DNA of 64,000 nucleotides from Corylus avellana (Eukaryota; Streptophyta; Magnoliopsida; Fagales; Betulaceae), in contig NC_081543.1 in NCBI RefSeq assembly GCF_901000735.1, positions 31,766,771 through 31,830,770 of the forward strand, in the 5' to 3' direction. Position 1 is the first letter of the stretch. Each line of letters opens with the position of its first letter. Shown piece after piece: positions 46,518 through 57,371 of this stretch. The notes below the pieces were generated by a model. It made no database searches and was not told where the DNA came from. It saw nothing but the letters and a program-made list of their open reading frames with translations. The position numbers and the translations under genes are program-made.

Positions 46518-47690
46518 GCATTTATAACAGTTTCCGTATACGTGGTTCACTTCCTTAAATTTTGGAAAAATATCAAAAAACATTACAAAAAATCACTTGC
46601 AGAGGCTCCCTAAGTGTGTCTTAAATATTATGATTGCTACAGTATATCTCCTAAATATTAGGATAGCTACATTACATCCCAATGTATAAAATTGCACTGT
46701 AGCAATCATTGTAACAATCATAAAAATAGAAGAACCAAAAAAAAAAATCTCATTCTTTCTCCTAAATCATTAAAAAAAAGTAGGGAATTAGTATACGGAA
46801 TAATAAAGGAAAACTATTGTGGAGTATAGGTAAATAGGGAAGAAAAAAGTAATTTTGATCCTTAAATGGAAGAAAATTGACAAGGAAGCTGAAGCATTCA
46901 CAGTAGACTTCCTATATGTGGTTCCCTTCCCTAAGAGCATTCTCAGCAGACTCCCTATATGAGAGTCTGTTCCCTAAGTTTAGGGAATATGTCCAAAAAA
47001 TTGCAAAAAAATCTCACAGCAGGCTCCCTTAATGAACCCTAAACATTAAGATTGCTATAGTGGAACCCAAAATACTATTGCAATTCTTATTATTATTAAA
47101 ATTAAAAAAAAAAAATGATTACCTCTATTCTCTCCTCTCTCCTCTCATATCTCACAATTCTCTCCCATCTCTCCTCTCATATATATAATATAATTAAAAA
47201 AACAAATATTTTAATGATATAGAGAATGATTAAATGAAGTTATTGGGGTGTATTTTGACATAGGGAAGCAAAAAGTAGTTTGAATCCTTAAATGTAGAGA
47301 AAATGATGATGAAACTACTAGAAATTCTTTAAGTTTAGGGAAAATGTAAAAAAAAAATACAAAAAGTCACTCACAGCAGACTCTCTATATCTCCCTTAGA
47401 CATTAAAATTGCTACAGTACAACCCAATGTATAGGGTTGCACTGTCACAATCCTTATGCTTATTAAAATAGGAAAAAAAACTAATTCTCTCTCCTGAATC
47501 ATTAAAAAGTAGAGAAATAAATAACTAAAAAAGTAAAGAGTAAAGAAATGATATTTAATTAGTATAGAAAATGATAAAAGAAAGCTATTGTCGAGTATAT
47601 ATAGATAGGAAAGTAAAAAATAGTTTTGATCCTTAAATATAAGGAAAATGACAAGAAAATGCTAAGAATACTAGATAGATTTATCTTAGT
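46518..47690. repeat. Three diverged tandem copies of a ~400 bp repeat
   Basis: Copies at about 46520-46930, 46931-47330 and 47331-47690 share the same order of landmarks: an 'AGAGGCTCCCTAA / AGCAGACTCCCTATAT' start, 'GATTGCTACAGT', 'CCCAATGTATA.G/ATTGCACTGT', 'CATTAAAAA.GTAG', 'GATCCTTAAAT' and 'GAAAATGACAAGAAA'. The copies are clearly diverged. The 'GAGCATTCTCAGCAGACTCCC' phrase resembles the end of a common plant MITE, so serial MITE insertion is likely. They lie directly upstream of POT1. Confidence 0.6.
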
Positions 47691-49245
47691 CCCTTTCCCT
47701 ACTATTTTTTCAATACCATAGATTTTTTTTTTTCTACCTTATAAATATTTCATTTTTAGTTTTCTTCTATTTTCTTTCCAACCGATATATATTTTAACAT
47801 TCATCTCAACGACTATGATTTTGTTTGCTAAAATTTTTTGTTCTTTGTTTTTTTTTTTTTTTCTTAAAACAAAAATGTTAGCAAAGAATACAAAATACAA
47901 AACATTCATCAAAATACACAATTAATTTTCATCTTTATGTCACATTTAAAACAAAAAAAAAAAAAAACCCAAAACATATTAACAAATGTTGCCTTTCAAC
48001 AATCATTTTCCTAACGGAAACGGATCGTCTCCATTTTATTTGAAATTCAGAGTATCTATTTAGTACATTTAGTAGGGAAATATTGTCTTTTTTTTTTAGG
48101 AACAAAGTTTTTGGACAAATTTATCCTTTTAAATGCATTAATGAATACTCTCCATTTCATTTGAAATGAATTCCTAACAACCATATTTTTTTCAGAAAAG
48201 GATTCTCAAATGGACTGGAGGGTATCCACTTAATGGCCAAAAATTTTTATAAGAAATCCAAGGGCCACAAATTGAACATCTGTCCTTATAATAAAAAAAA
48301 TAATATACTATTATTTAAAATTTAATAAAATTTTAAAATAAAAATAATAAAAGCCACAGGGGTGGCCGGACCACCCCATTGAGGTGGCCAAACACTTGGA
48401 TTTCTTATAAAAAATCTTGGTCATTAACGAGATACGTTCAAAATGAAGTGGAGATAATCCTATTCTATTTTTTTTAAGGTCCTTTTTTTTTTTTTTTTTT
48501 CTCCTTTCAATGATCACAATTTTCAATAAAAGAAAACCCATTTCGTCTCATTTTAAAATGGGAGGATGACCCGTCCAAAGCACTTAAAATTATTTTTAAG
48601 AGGGAAAGAAAATTGAAATTGAATGGTTAGTAAATTTTTGGAAAAACTTCAAATGTTCCATCACTTTTAGCATTATATTTTTAAGGTTTAAAAAGTTGCA
48701 TAGTTGGGTTTTGATATTTTAAAAGTTTGTAATATTTACTCGTTAGGATTTTTTAAAAATTCTTTTGTTAAATAATGACACTAAATTAACTAAAAATTAC
48801 CCTGTTTACAAAGAAAAAAAAAAGTATAATGTGAGCAACTCCAGAGTAGCTAAAGGGTTCGTTAATAGTTATATTTAGATATTTTGAGCATTTTTTCATC
48901 TCCGACATATTAGCTCTAGAGTAGGTAAACTACATATTTTCCTACACTGTAGCACAATGTTCAAATTTTTTAATATTTTTTCTCTCTTCTCTCTCCCTCA
49001 ACGTATTTCTCTCTTCTCTCCCTCCATCAATGGCCTGGTCCGTCACAGCCTTCCTTGGTCCTTTGGAGACTCACTTTCTCCAACAAGAAAATTCATCCAC
49101 ACTCTGTTTTTGTTGAGACGCTGGCAATATTAGTTCCCATTGTTATCACGATTCTCATTTCTCAACATTATTGCCATTGTTATTGTTTTGATGTCGTCCT
49201 TGTTGCCCCCAGTGGATTTCAAACCAACAGAGCATGACCTAAGAG
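47691..49245. other. Intergenic repeats, no gene
   Basis: A probable MITE-like unit at about 48010-48560 has weakly inverted ends (GGATCGTCTCCATTTTATTT / GGACGGGTCATCCTCCCATT) and a GGGGTGGCCGGACCACCCC core. Otherwise AT-rich sequence. Confidence 0.35.
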
Positions 49246-49545
49246 TAGGGATAGGTATTGGTCAAAACGGTCCCGTTTTGGCTCTTATTGGTTATCAATC
49301 GATAATTTTCAGTTAAACGGTTTCTTAACCGATAAGAATTTTAACCGAAATTATCGGTTATAACGGTATACGGTTAAACAGTTCAGTTAAACCGGTTAGC
49401 CGGTTATAAATCTCACATTCTTCAATGTTCTCTACTTCTCTAAACCCCCAAGCACCAAAAGGCAAAAACTCTTACCTGAATTGAATCTTTGATGCTAAGA
49501 GAGAGGTCTGTAAGAGTAGATGGTAGCGGATGTTGCAAGAACTGG

Positions 49546-49576
<31 letters not shown>

Positions 49577-50055
49577 ATTCTCCTGCAATGGTGAGAAGGA
49601 AAAGAAAGAAAAACAATAAGGAAGAAAGAGTCTGCTGCGTGGGAGGAGGAGAAAAAAAAAGAAAAGAAAAGAAATATGTGGCGTGGGAATTGGGAAAAGA
49701 AATGGTGAGAAGGAAAAGAAAGAAAAACAAAGGAAGAAAAAGTCTGCTGCATGGGAGGAGGAGGAAAAAAAAAAGAACCATAGGGGCTTGAACCCACGAC
49801 CACAAGGATATGAGCCTTGTGCCCTACCAACTGATCTAGACTGGTTTTGTTAATAACCTTCCCCATACCGGTTCTTTTCGGTTAAAACGGTTAACCGATA
49901 ACAAATGGTTAACCGGATCGGACCGGACTAATAAGAATTTCAATACAAAATTTTTAACCGATAAGAATATCAATTAAACGGTTACGGTTAATATCAGTTC
50001 GGTCGAAGCCAGTAGACGGTCGGTTAAACGGTTGACGGTTAATCCGCCCACCCCT
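49246..50055. mobile_element. hAT-type non-autonomous element (~810 bp)
   Basis: ACCTAAGA flanks both sides (49238-49245 and 50056-50063), an exact 8 bp duplication. The ends are GTAGGGATAGGTATTGG and, reverse complemented, AGGGGTGGGCGGATTAACC, matching the plant hAT terminal pattern TAGGGGTGGGC. Both flanks of the interior are saturated with GGTTAACCG/TTAAACGGTT motifs. The centre has an A-rich tract, two copies of a ~75 bp repeat (AAGTCTGCTGCATGGGAGGA) and a tRNA-like sequence. No transposase. Confidence 0.75.
49779..49849 (-). other. tRNA-Met(CAT)-like sequence inside the hAT-type element
   Basis: On the minus strand: an A-box-like GATCAGTTGGTAGGGC, an anticodon arm ACAAGG-CTCATAT-CCTTGT with a 7-base loop placing CAT as anticodon, and a B-box-like GGTCGTGGGTTCAAGCC. 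The ends AACCA/TGGTT can pair. The T stem and the remaining acceptor pairs are imperfect, so it is more likely a tRNA-derived Pol III promoter (SINE-type) or tRNA pseudogene than a working tRNA. Confidence 0.6.
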
Positions 50056-50063
50056 ACCTAAGA

Positions 50064-50543
50064 TGGCATGGAATTCTCAACTGCTTTGCTATTCCCTTCT
50101 CAGCATGACTCAAAAGTCAAAAGGGCATGGCTAGTAATATAAATCATACTGAGGAAGGGGTTCATATAAGAGCTGAGAATTTGGAAATGCTTCAGATGAT
50201 GCATAGAAAAAGAAAATAATAAAGAAAGGTTTAAAAATAGGAAAAATTATACTTTACCCTATAAAGTTTGGGCCGATTTGCAATTCGATTTCTAAAGTTT
50301 CAATTTTAGCAATTCACTCTCCCAAAGTTTTAATTTTGTTCAATTCAGCCATTCCGTCATTCAAAGCCGTTTTGACTGACAGAACAGTAATCACGTGCGT
50401 TTTTTCGTACCCAAAATACCCCCTGCCTTCAGACACGCATGCACGCCCTAAACACGTGATGAGCCTCGACTCTGCAACTGCAAGGCCCCTCTCAATCCTC
50501 ATATCCGCGAAAGGGCAAAATCCAGTAAAATCCTCTCTCTCTT

Positions 50544-50575
<32 letters not shown>

Positions 50576-51466
50576 CTCTGTTTCTACTGCTCCAACTTCT
50601 TTTACCAATTTTTTTTTCTTGGCTAAATCCACAGGTTAATTTGGTTGTCTCATCTTCTTCATCCAACCAACCAACCCCTTGTCTCCAACTTTCACTTTGC
50701 AGAATGGAGAACGAGACTACGAGAGCAAAGCTAAAAATTACACATTCCACTTTTACTCTTTACAATATTCTTGGAGCTCACTTTTGGCTTTTCTTATTAT
50801 TTTTCCAATAATATCTCAACATGGGTTTTGCTTCCTTCATTCCTTTAGGTCCACAGGTCAGGACAGTACCCTGGAAGGGTCGGAGATTGCTCATCCGAGT
50901 GTTAGAGATTTGATCTTGGTTCCTCTTGTGGCTTATCTTGGATGAGTCCTTCCCCAACATGGTCTTTATCTCTAACACCGAGAAGATATTGCACGTCTCC
51001 TCTGCGCTGAAGAAATTGTGCTCCTCCATTTTCACGAACTGTGTCGAGAACGTTTTCTGAAACTGAAGGCAACTGATCGGCGGCGGCGGGGCTAGGATTC
51101 AGTACATGCAGCAATGCCACACCTGCTCTTCAACGCTCAGCATCCACCACTCACGCCACCCTTATCCCATCACCGACGTCCACTGTTTCGCACCGAGAAT
51201 CCAACGGCGTGGATTCACTCAACAAGGCCCATAGGCATGCCTTCTTTGCAGCCCACAGTTGCCGTAAGCCTTTTATTATCTTTTTCATTCCAATTAAGGG
51301 TAAAAAAAAAAAAAAAAAAAACCAAGCTCCTTTTCTTTAACCCAAAAAACAAATATTTTATATGGTGGCTAACTACCCATGCAGGTGGCTGAGCATCCAC
51401 CACACGAACAAGCAGAAGATATGGCCAAACTTTAAAATATCACTTGTACTATTAAATTAACCTTCA
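50064..51466. other. Upstream region of the DUF309 gene
   Basis: 50236-50410 resembles a degenerate MITE end (AATTATACTTTACCCTATAAAG, similar in style to the element at 29531). (CT)n at 50545-50563. A GC-richer stretch 50870-51260 holds a 72-codon minus-strand frame (50902-51120; MALLHVLNPSPAAADQLPSV at its start) with no recognised domain; it could be a relic exon or chance. Confidence 0.4.
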
Positions 51467-52571
51467 ATGGCGCTTCCATCTGTTTCTGCTCTCAAGATTG
51501 TTCCTCTTTCATCATTCTCTCGTTGTTTTCTACCTCGTAATTATCCTACCACCTTTTCTTCATCGCCATCGCCATCGTCCAAACACACGAGAAACTCTTT
51601 CAACTACTCCTTTCGCCTTTCATATCGATTTTCTGCTGTGGAAGACGATGATGATACCGGGGACAATTGCAGCTTTGAAGAAGCGATTGTGCTTTTCAAC
51701 GACAGAGAATACTATAAATGTCATGACTTTCTTGAAGCTCTGTGGAACACGGCCCAAGAGCCTACCAGAACTCTGATTCATGGCATTCTACAATGTGCTG
51801 TGGGATTTCATCACCTCTTTAATCAGGTTCGTACTTAATTTGCGCAACTCTCAACCATCACTACCTCCAAAAAATTTGGTTTTTGGGTTTTGACTGTTTG
51901 TGGTCAATTAGAACCATAGAGGAGCCATGATGGAGCTGGGAGAGGGACTATGTAAGCTAAGAAAGATGAATTTTGAGAGCGGACCATTTCATCAGTTTGA
52001 GCAAGAGATTTCTGCAGCTCTGGATTTCATTTACCAGACCCAGATTGAATTAGCTGCATGTGAGTGAGCCCTATATCCTAATCCCATTGCTTTAGGTTAC
52101 TCTGATTGTGACTAGTTTGTAAGATATTGGAATGGAATCTGAATTCTGACTCACTGAAACTTCAAGATTCAAGCTTTGCAACAAAATTGACCTTTTGGTT
52201 TTGATTATCGATCCAAAAGTCTCTAATGAAATATTGTACTTTCTGTTTCCTTGTAAAACTCAGTCTCTGTAATCAATCTTGCTGAGGCTGTTATGATGGA
52301 AATGGATGTTGAGTACTATTTTTTCAATTCTTGAATTTTCGCAGGCACTGATGATCTTTGTCTTGCAATGGATCAATCAGAGAGGTCGTACCAACTTCTT
52401 GGAAGCTACGGTGCTGGACAGCATCTTTATAGTCTACAAACTAACCCTGATCAGATAATGTACATTGTGTTCTGCCCTCAGAGGGCTTATGCTGCCAGCA
52501 CGCCACCAAAGGTAAAGCTTCCGCTCCTTAGTGCAACCAAAGAACACCTTGTGGCCTTTGAGTACAAGTGA
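51467..52571 (+). CDS. Plastid-targeted DUF309 protein
   Basis: Three exons (51467-51826, 51912-52059, 52345-52571; borders CAG|GTTCGT, TTAG, T|GTGAGT, CGCAG) encode 244 aa. Residues 1 to about 55 are Ser/Pro/Arg-rich and lack acidic residues, as in a chloroplast transit peptide. The DUF309 domain follows (~69-165), with its signature YYKCHDFLEALWN (83-95), then RTLIHGILQCAVGFHHLFNQ and NHRGAMMELGEGLCKL. In bacteria and plastids DUF309 proteins share this helical HDxLExxW motif; no biochemical function is firmly known to me. The exon 1/2 and 2/3 joins restore conserved sequence, supporting the model. The C-terminal third (SERSYQLLGSYGAGQHLYSL) is plant-specific. Confidence 0.9.
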
Positions 52572-53376
52572 TTTATATGCTGAATGCAACTCCTCCTTGT
52601 TATTTACTTCCAATTACCCGTTGTTAACGGGTATTTTATTTCATTCAGGTCAAATGTAAGTTGAAAAGCTACAACATTTGACGGAAGCTTTGTATATAAA
52701 AAAGAAAAATTACAGTTATTTTACAAGACATATAAAACAGGTTTTATGAGAGCAAAAGTAGTATAATACTATGTATAAAATTGGTTTTAAAATAAATGGC
52801 GCTGATGGTGGGAGGTATTAGACTATACTTCAATCCTAGAAATTTCTCTCTAAAACCGAGCACTGATCCAACAGCCTCAATTTTGCTAAAAGAGATTCAC
52901 AATGCAATACCCCAAACTATTGGAAATGGACCGATATTGGTCCATACGATGCTTCAGTTTTGATCCGATCGGATTGATCCATCTCTAAGTAGTATGTGCA
53001 GTCAATCAAAGCTCTGATGATCTTATTAGTTATCCCCAATGACACCTTCTTTCCATTCCATTGCAATTTTTTGTTTGTTTTTCCCATTCTATGGGTATTT
53101 TTAGTTACTCTAGATGCTATTCTAGAGTAATTTTCGGGCTTCTAATTTGTTTCATGAGAACGATTTTGCCCAATTCTCTTAGCACTTTATAGAATGAACG
53201 AAATACCTTCTAAAAAAATTATGATTGTGATCTGATCTTGACGTCCTTATAAATTGCCTTCTTAATTTTACCTTATGAGAGCGAGAGGATCTTAGTTCAA
53301 TTGACCATCATAAGTACGCTTATGGGGAGCAAAATGGTTTCTGGACAATAAACAACATTGCTCTGCCTAGATGATT
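52572..53376. other. 3' flank of the DUF309 gene, no gene seen
   Basis: AT-rich sequence; the first few hundred bases may be 3' UTR. Confidence 0.4.
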
Positions 53377-55080
53377 GATATTTATCTCATTCAAGTTGTT
53401 TAGGTAAAAATCAGACATTCAAATTTTTTCTTGTTTTCTACCATCCAAAAAGAAAGCTTAAATAAACTTTCACATTTCGAAACCCAGAACGATTGAAAAT
53501 TCGAATTTTTTTTTTTTAAGTCTAGCTAAGAAAGTCCAATATTTATCTTATTAAGGTTGTTTCGGCTGAAAATCAGACATTCGTATTTTTTCTTGCTTTC
53601 CTCATTCTGAAAAGAAAGCATGCTACCGTAAGCATGAATGAACTTTTACATTTTCATGACCTAGAACAGCTGAAAATTTGAATTTTTTTTTTTCTAACTC
53701 AAAAAGTCCGATATTTATCTCATTAAGGTTGTTTTGGCTGAAAATTAGACATTCAAATTTTTTCTCGCTTTCCTCCCTTCATAGAGAACGAAGGCTACTA
53801 TAAGCATGAATAAACTTTCGCATTTCGAGACCTAGAACGATTGAAAATTCAAATTTCTTTTTTTGTCCAATTCAAAAAGTCTGATATTTATCTCATTCAG
53901 GTTGTTTTGTCCGAAAATCAGACATTCGATTTTTGTTTTGTTGTCCTCCCTCCAAAAAAAATGTATGTTACCGTAAGCATGAATGAACTTTCGCATTTTC
54001 GTGACTTAGAATGGCTGAAAATTCGAATTTCTTTTTTGTCTAGCTCAAAAAGTCCAATATATATTTTGTTCAGGTTGTTTAGGCTGAAAATCAGATATTC
54101 GAATTTTTTCTTGTTTTCCACCCTCCGAAAAGAAAGCATGCTACCGTAAGTATGCATCAACTTTCATATTTCGAGACCCAGAACGACTGAAAATTCGAAT
54201 TTCTTTTTTTGTTTAGTTCAAAAAATCCAATATTTATCTCATTAAGGTTGCTTCGGCCGAAAAATCAGACATTTGAATTTTTTCTTGTTTTCTACCCTCC
54301 GAAAAGAAAGCATGAATGAGCTTTCTCATTTCGAGACTCAAAAAGACAGAAAATTTGAATTTTTTTTTTCTTTTTTGTTTAGCTCAGAAAGTCCGATATT
54401 TATCTCATTAAGGTTGTTTTGGCCAAAAATCAGACAGTCAAATTTTTTCTTGTTTTCCTCCCTCCGAAAAGAAAGCATGTTACTGTAAGCATGAATGAAT
54501 TTTCGCATTTTTGTGCCCAAAACAACTGAATATTCGATTTTTTTTTTTATCTAACTCAAAAAGTATGATATTTATCTCATTAAGGTTGTTTCGGTAGAAA
54601 ATCAGACATTCGGATTTTTTTCTTGTTTTCCTCCATCCAAAAAGAACGCATTATACCGTAAGCATGAATGAACTTTTACATTTTCGTGACCTAGAACGGC
54701 TGAAAATTCTTCTTTTTTTTTTTCTTTCTTTTTTGTCTTGTCTTGTCTTGTATTGTCTTGCTCAAAAAGTCCGATATTTATCCCATTTAGGTTGTTTAGG
54801 CCAAAAATCAAGCATTCGATTTTTGTTTTTGTTTTTCACCCTCCGAAACGAAAGCATGAATGAACTTTCGCACTTTGAGACCCAGAACGACTGAAATTTT
54901 GAATTTCTTTTTTTGTCTAGCATAGAAATTCCAATATTCATATAATTAAAATTTTTCCGGCCGAAAATCAGACATTCGGATTTTTTATTGTTTTCCTTCC
55001 TTCGAAAAGAAAGCATGCTACCGTAAGCATGAATAAACTTTCACATTTTCGTGACCGTGAACGGTTGAAAATTTAAATTT
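53377..55080 (+). repeat. Tandem satellite, ten units of ~170 bp
   Basis: The phrase GATATTTATCTCATTAAGG and its variants recurs at about 53377, 53538, 53710, 53883, 54059, 54229, 54395, 54567, 54773 and 54933. Spacing is 160-176 bp, except one unit of about 205 bp that gained CTTGT repeats. Each unit continues through GAAAATCAGACATTC, TTTTCTTGTTTTCC, GAAAAGAAAGCATGCTACCG, TAAGCATGAATGAACTTTCG and CTGAAAATTCGAATTTC. Open frames within it are by-products of the repeat. Confidence 0.9.
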
Positions 55081-55087
55081 TTTTTTT

Positions 55088-55395
55088 TTGGACAGAAATT
55101 TCTTACAAACCGGTTTGGAGGAAATTTCCTTCAACCCATATAAAATGGTGCCAAGTGTCTAAGCGTTTAGCTTGCACATTAAATATTAAAGGGACAGAAA
55201 TTTCCTCCAAACCAGTCTGGAAGAAATATCCTCCAACCCATTTAAAATAATTCCAAGTATTTAAACATTTAAAATGCACATTAAATTCTTAACGTCATTA
55301 ATAGTAGTTCACTAACTTAGACTAAATTTAATATGTATTTTAAATGTTTATAGACACTTAGCACTATTTTAAATGGGTTGAAGGATACTTCAGTC
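55088..55395. repeat. Duplicated GGAGGAAATTTCCTCC-type repeat
   Basis: Two copies of ACAGAAATTTC..CAAACC.GT.TGGA.GAAAT (55092 and 55194) each precede TCCAACCCAT.TAAAAT and a run ending near GCACATTAAA. A fragment with the same core occurs at 32647-32685. It looks like MITE debris. Confidence 0.45.
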
Positions 55396-56690
55396 AAAAA
55401 CAAATAATACTTTTCAGGAAAAACCCTAGCTCTTTATCTAGAGCACCACATAGGTAAGGTAAACCCAGGTTTGGGGAGGAGGGATGGCCGTTGGATGCCT
55501 GCGTCCTCCCCTGGCCCCCTTTGCATGGTGAGCTAGCCTATTTACTTGAGGCCCCTAGCTCCATTGCCTCCTCCCTCCCCCTTCGACTTGTGCAGTTTTC
55601 CTCCTTCTATGCCGCCCATTTTCCTTTTTGTCTCGTTCTCTGACATTTTGCCCTTCTCCCTTTGCTGTTGTGCCCGCATAGCCGTTCTCCACCGTGCCGT
55701 CTTTTTTCACCCCCATCTGTTTCTGTCACGTCTTGTCTAGGTTGGGCTTGGCTTTGGATCGGCTTGCCTTAGCTCGATCTCCCTTCCTTTGTCTAACCCA
55801 CCTCAATGCGTGCCTCACCTTCCTGCTCTCCGGATTCGTCACTCTGGTTGTGGCTTGTTTCTGTTCTATTTTTGTGGCTTTTTTCCTGTCTTGTTTTTGC
55901 CTGTTATTTTCCATTTGCTTCTCGTTGTGTTTGTGTTTGTTTCTTGTTGTTTTTGCTTGTTTGGCATACTTTGTGGGTGCAGCTCGGGATTCACTCAAGC
56001 TCTCCCTCCCAGTTTCTTTGAGTGTGCCGCCGATCTCCTTCGCTTATGCTTTGCTGTCCATCGTCCGCTGCCGGATCTTTTCACACGTCCCCCCGCGATG
56101 AACTTCTAACGCCACCCTCCGCATCAGTTTCCGGCCAACATGCGATCGACCTTCTTCCAACTGCTGTCATCCGCTTTGTGTGATTCTCCTGTTATTTTCC
56201 CTGTATTGTTGGTTTCCTTTTGTTGTATTTCCATTTTCCATGTATTTGTTATTTACTTTCCTATTTTATTTCTCTATACGTTTTTTCTTTCCTTTTTTTT
56301 TTTGTTTGTAATAAGGCTTTGTCCTCCCTCTATGATCTACCCGTTTTACTTTTGATCCAAACCTTTGGGTTGTGGATGTGAACGTTATCCTGGCTGTTGG
56401 ATTGAGGATGATGAGTTTCAACATGGAGGTTATTTGCTCTCAGGGCCGAGAAATAAGCGCTACATATGCATTGGATGGTGTTTGTTTGGTGCAGATCTGA
56501 TCTTAAACCTGATGAATAGTCATTGGTAAGCAGATGTTGTTGCCTTTGTTTGGCCTGATTGGTTGATGACTATAACTTTAGTTTTAACTATGATTTGCTT
56601 CAAAGTTTTTTGCTCTGTTTATAGGAGCTCTTCCTCGTGACCTTTTATCAATGAATGAATATGGAATGTTTTTCCTTTTAAAAAAAAAAA
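55396..56690 (+). mobile_element. Retroposon (probable LINE 3' part) ending in poly(A)
   Basis: A GC-richer, T-rich segment with no intact coding ends ATCAATGAATGAATATGGAA, TGTTTTTCC, T-tract and then an A run at 56680-56689, the usual end of plant LINEs. The flanks GAAGGATACTTCAGTC (left) and AAAGGATATTTCATCC (right) may be a diverged target duplication. The open frames at 55694-56109 are leucine/phenylalanine-rich from T-rich composition, without domains. Confidence 0.5.
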
Positions 56691-56985
56691 TGGATTAAAG
56701 GATATTTCATCCAAATTTCTGTTCTAATAATATTAATGCAAAAGCGTTGACCCCAAAAATGAGGGGGAGTTCACGTGATGTAAAGGGTCTAACAGTTTTT
56801 TAGTTAAGACTTTATTATTATTATTATTTATTTTTTTTTATTTTTTTTTAGTGATTGAGTGAGCACCAAGAGGTGGGTGAGCCTGGAGCTAGGACGGTCT
56901 AACAAAATTCTGTGGTGATAGCTATTTTATTATAGTTTTGAGTGAATAATAAAAGATAATGTTGGTATGGAAACCTATATATAAG

Positions 56986-57371
56986 AGAAATGCTAAAGGC
57001 TCAACTTTTTTGCCCAACAAAAGTCCAACTTTTACCCTTTATTTTTTTTCTAAAAAAAAAAAAATGAAAAATGGAAAAAATGTCTGAAGCAACCCTATCT
57101 ATTTTTTGCCTTTCTTTTATTTAATATTTTTTTAAAAATGAAAAATAGTATTTTTCTTCATAATAATGACATTTTCTTGAAAAAAATGACATTATTATGA
57201 AAAAAATACCAATTTTCATTTTTTTTAAAATACCAAATAAAAGAAAGACAAAAAATAGATAGGGTTGCTTCAAACATTTTTTCCATTTTTTATTTTATTT
57301 TATTTTTTAAAAATAAATAAGGCAAAAGTTGGACTTTTGTTGGGCAAAAAAGTTGGGTCCCTATCATTCCT
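56986..57371. mobile_element. Hairpin MITE, copy 2 (~386 bp)
   Basis: Closely similar to 36401-36788 along its whole length: same AGAAATGCTAAAGGCTCAAC start, same CAACCCTATCTATTTTTTGC core, same hairpin form. Flanks are TA-rich (CCTATATATA / CTATATATAT), consistent with a TA-rich target. Confidence 0.85.

Noticed and set aside
49779..49849. Functional tRNA-Met gene
   Set aside because: T stem and acceptor stem are imperfect and it sits inside a transposon; called tRNA-like only.
49440..49866. Phe-rich frames over the A-rich tract
   Set aside because: Produced by poly(A)/poly(T) and duplicated purine-rich repeats in the hAT-type element.
53841..55016. Repeated 60-100 codon frames
   Set aside because: They recur with the ~170 bp satellite unit and contain FFLFSTLRKES-type repeats from T-rich DNA.
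53377..55080. CRISPR-like array
   Set aside because: Whole units repeat without distinct spacers and the genome is eukaryotic.
55694..56109. 135-codon hydrophobic frame as a membrane protein
   Set aside because: Leu/Phe/Val-rich from T-rich composition; three overlapping frames look alike and none has a family motif.
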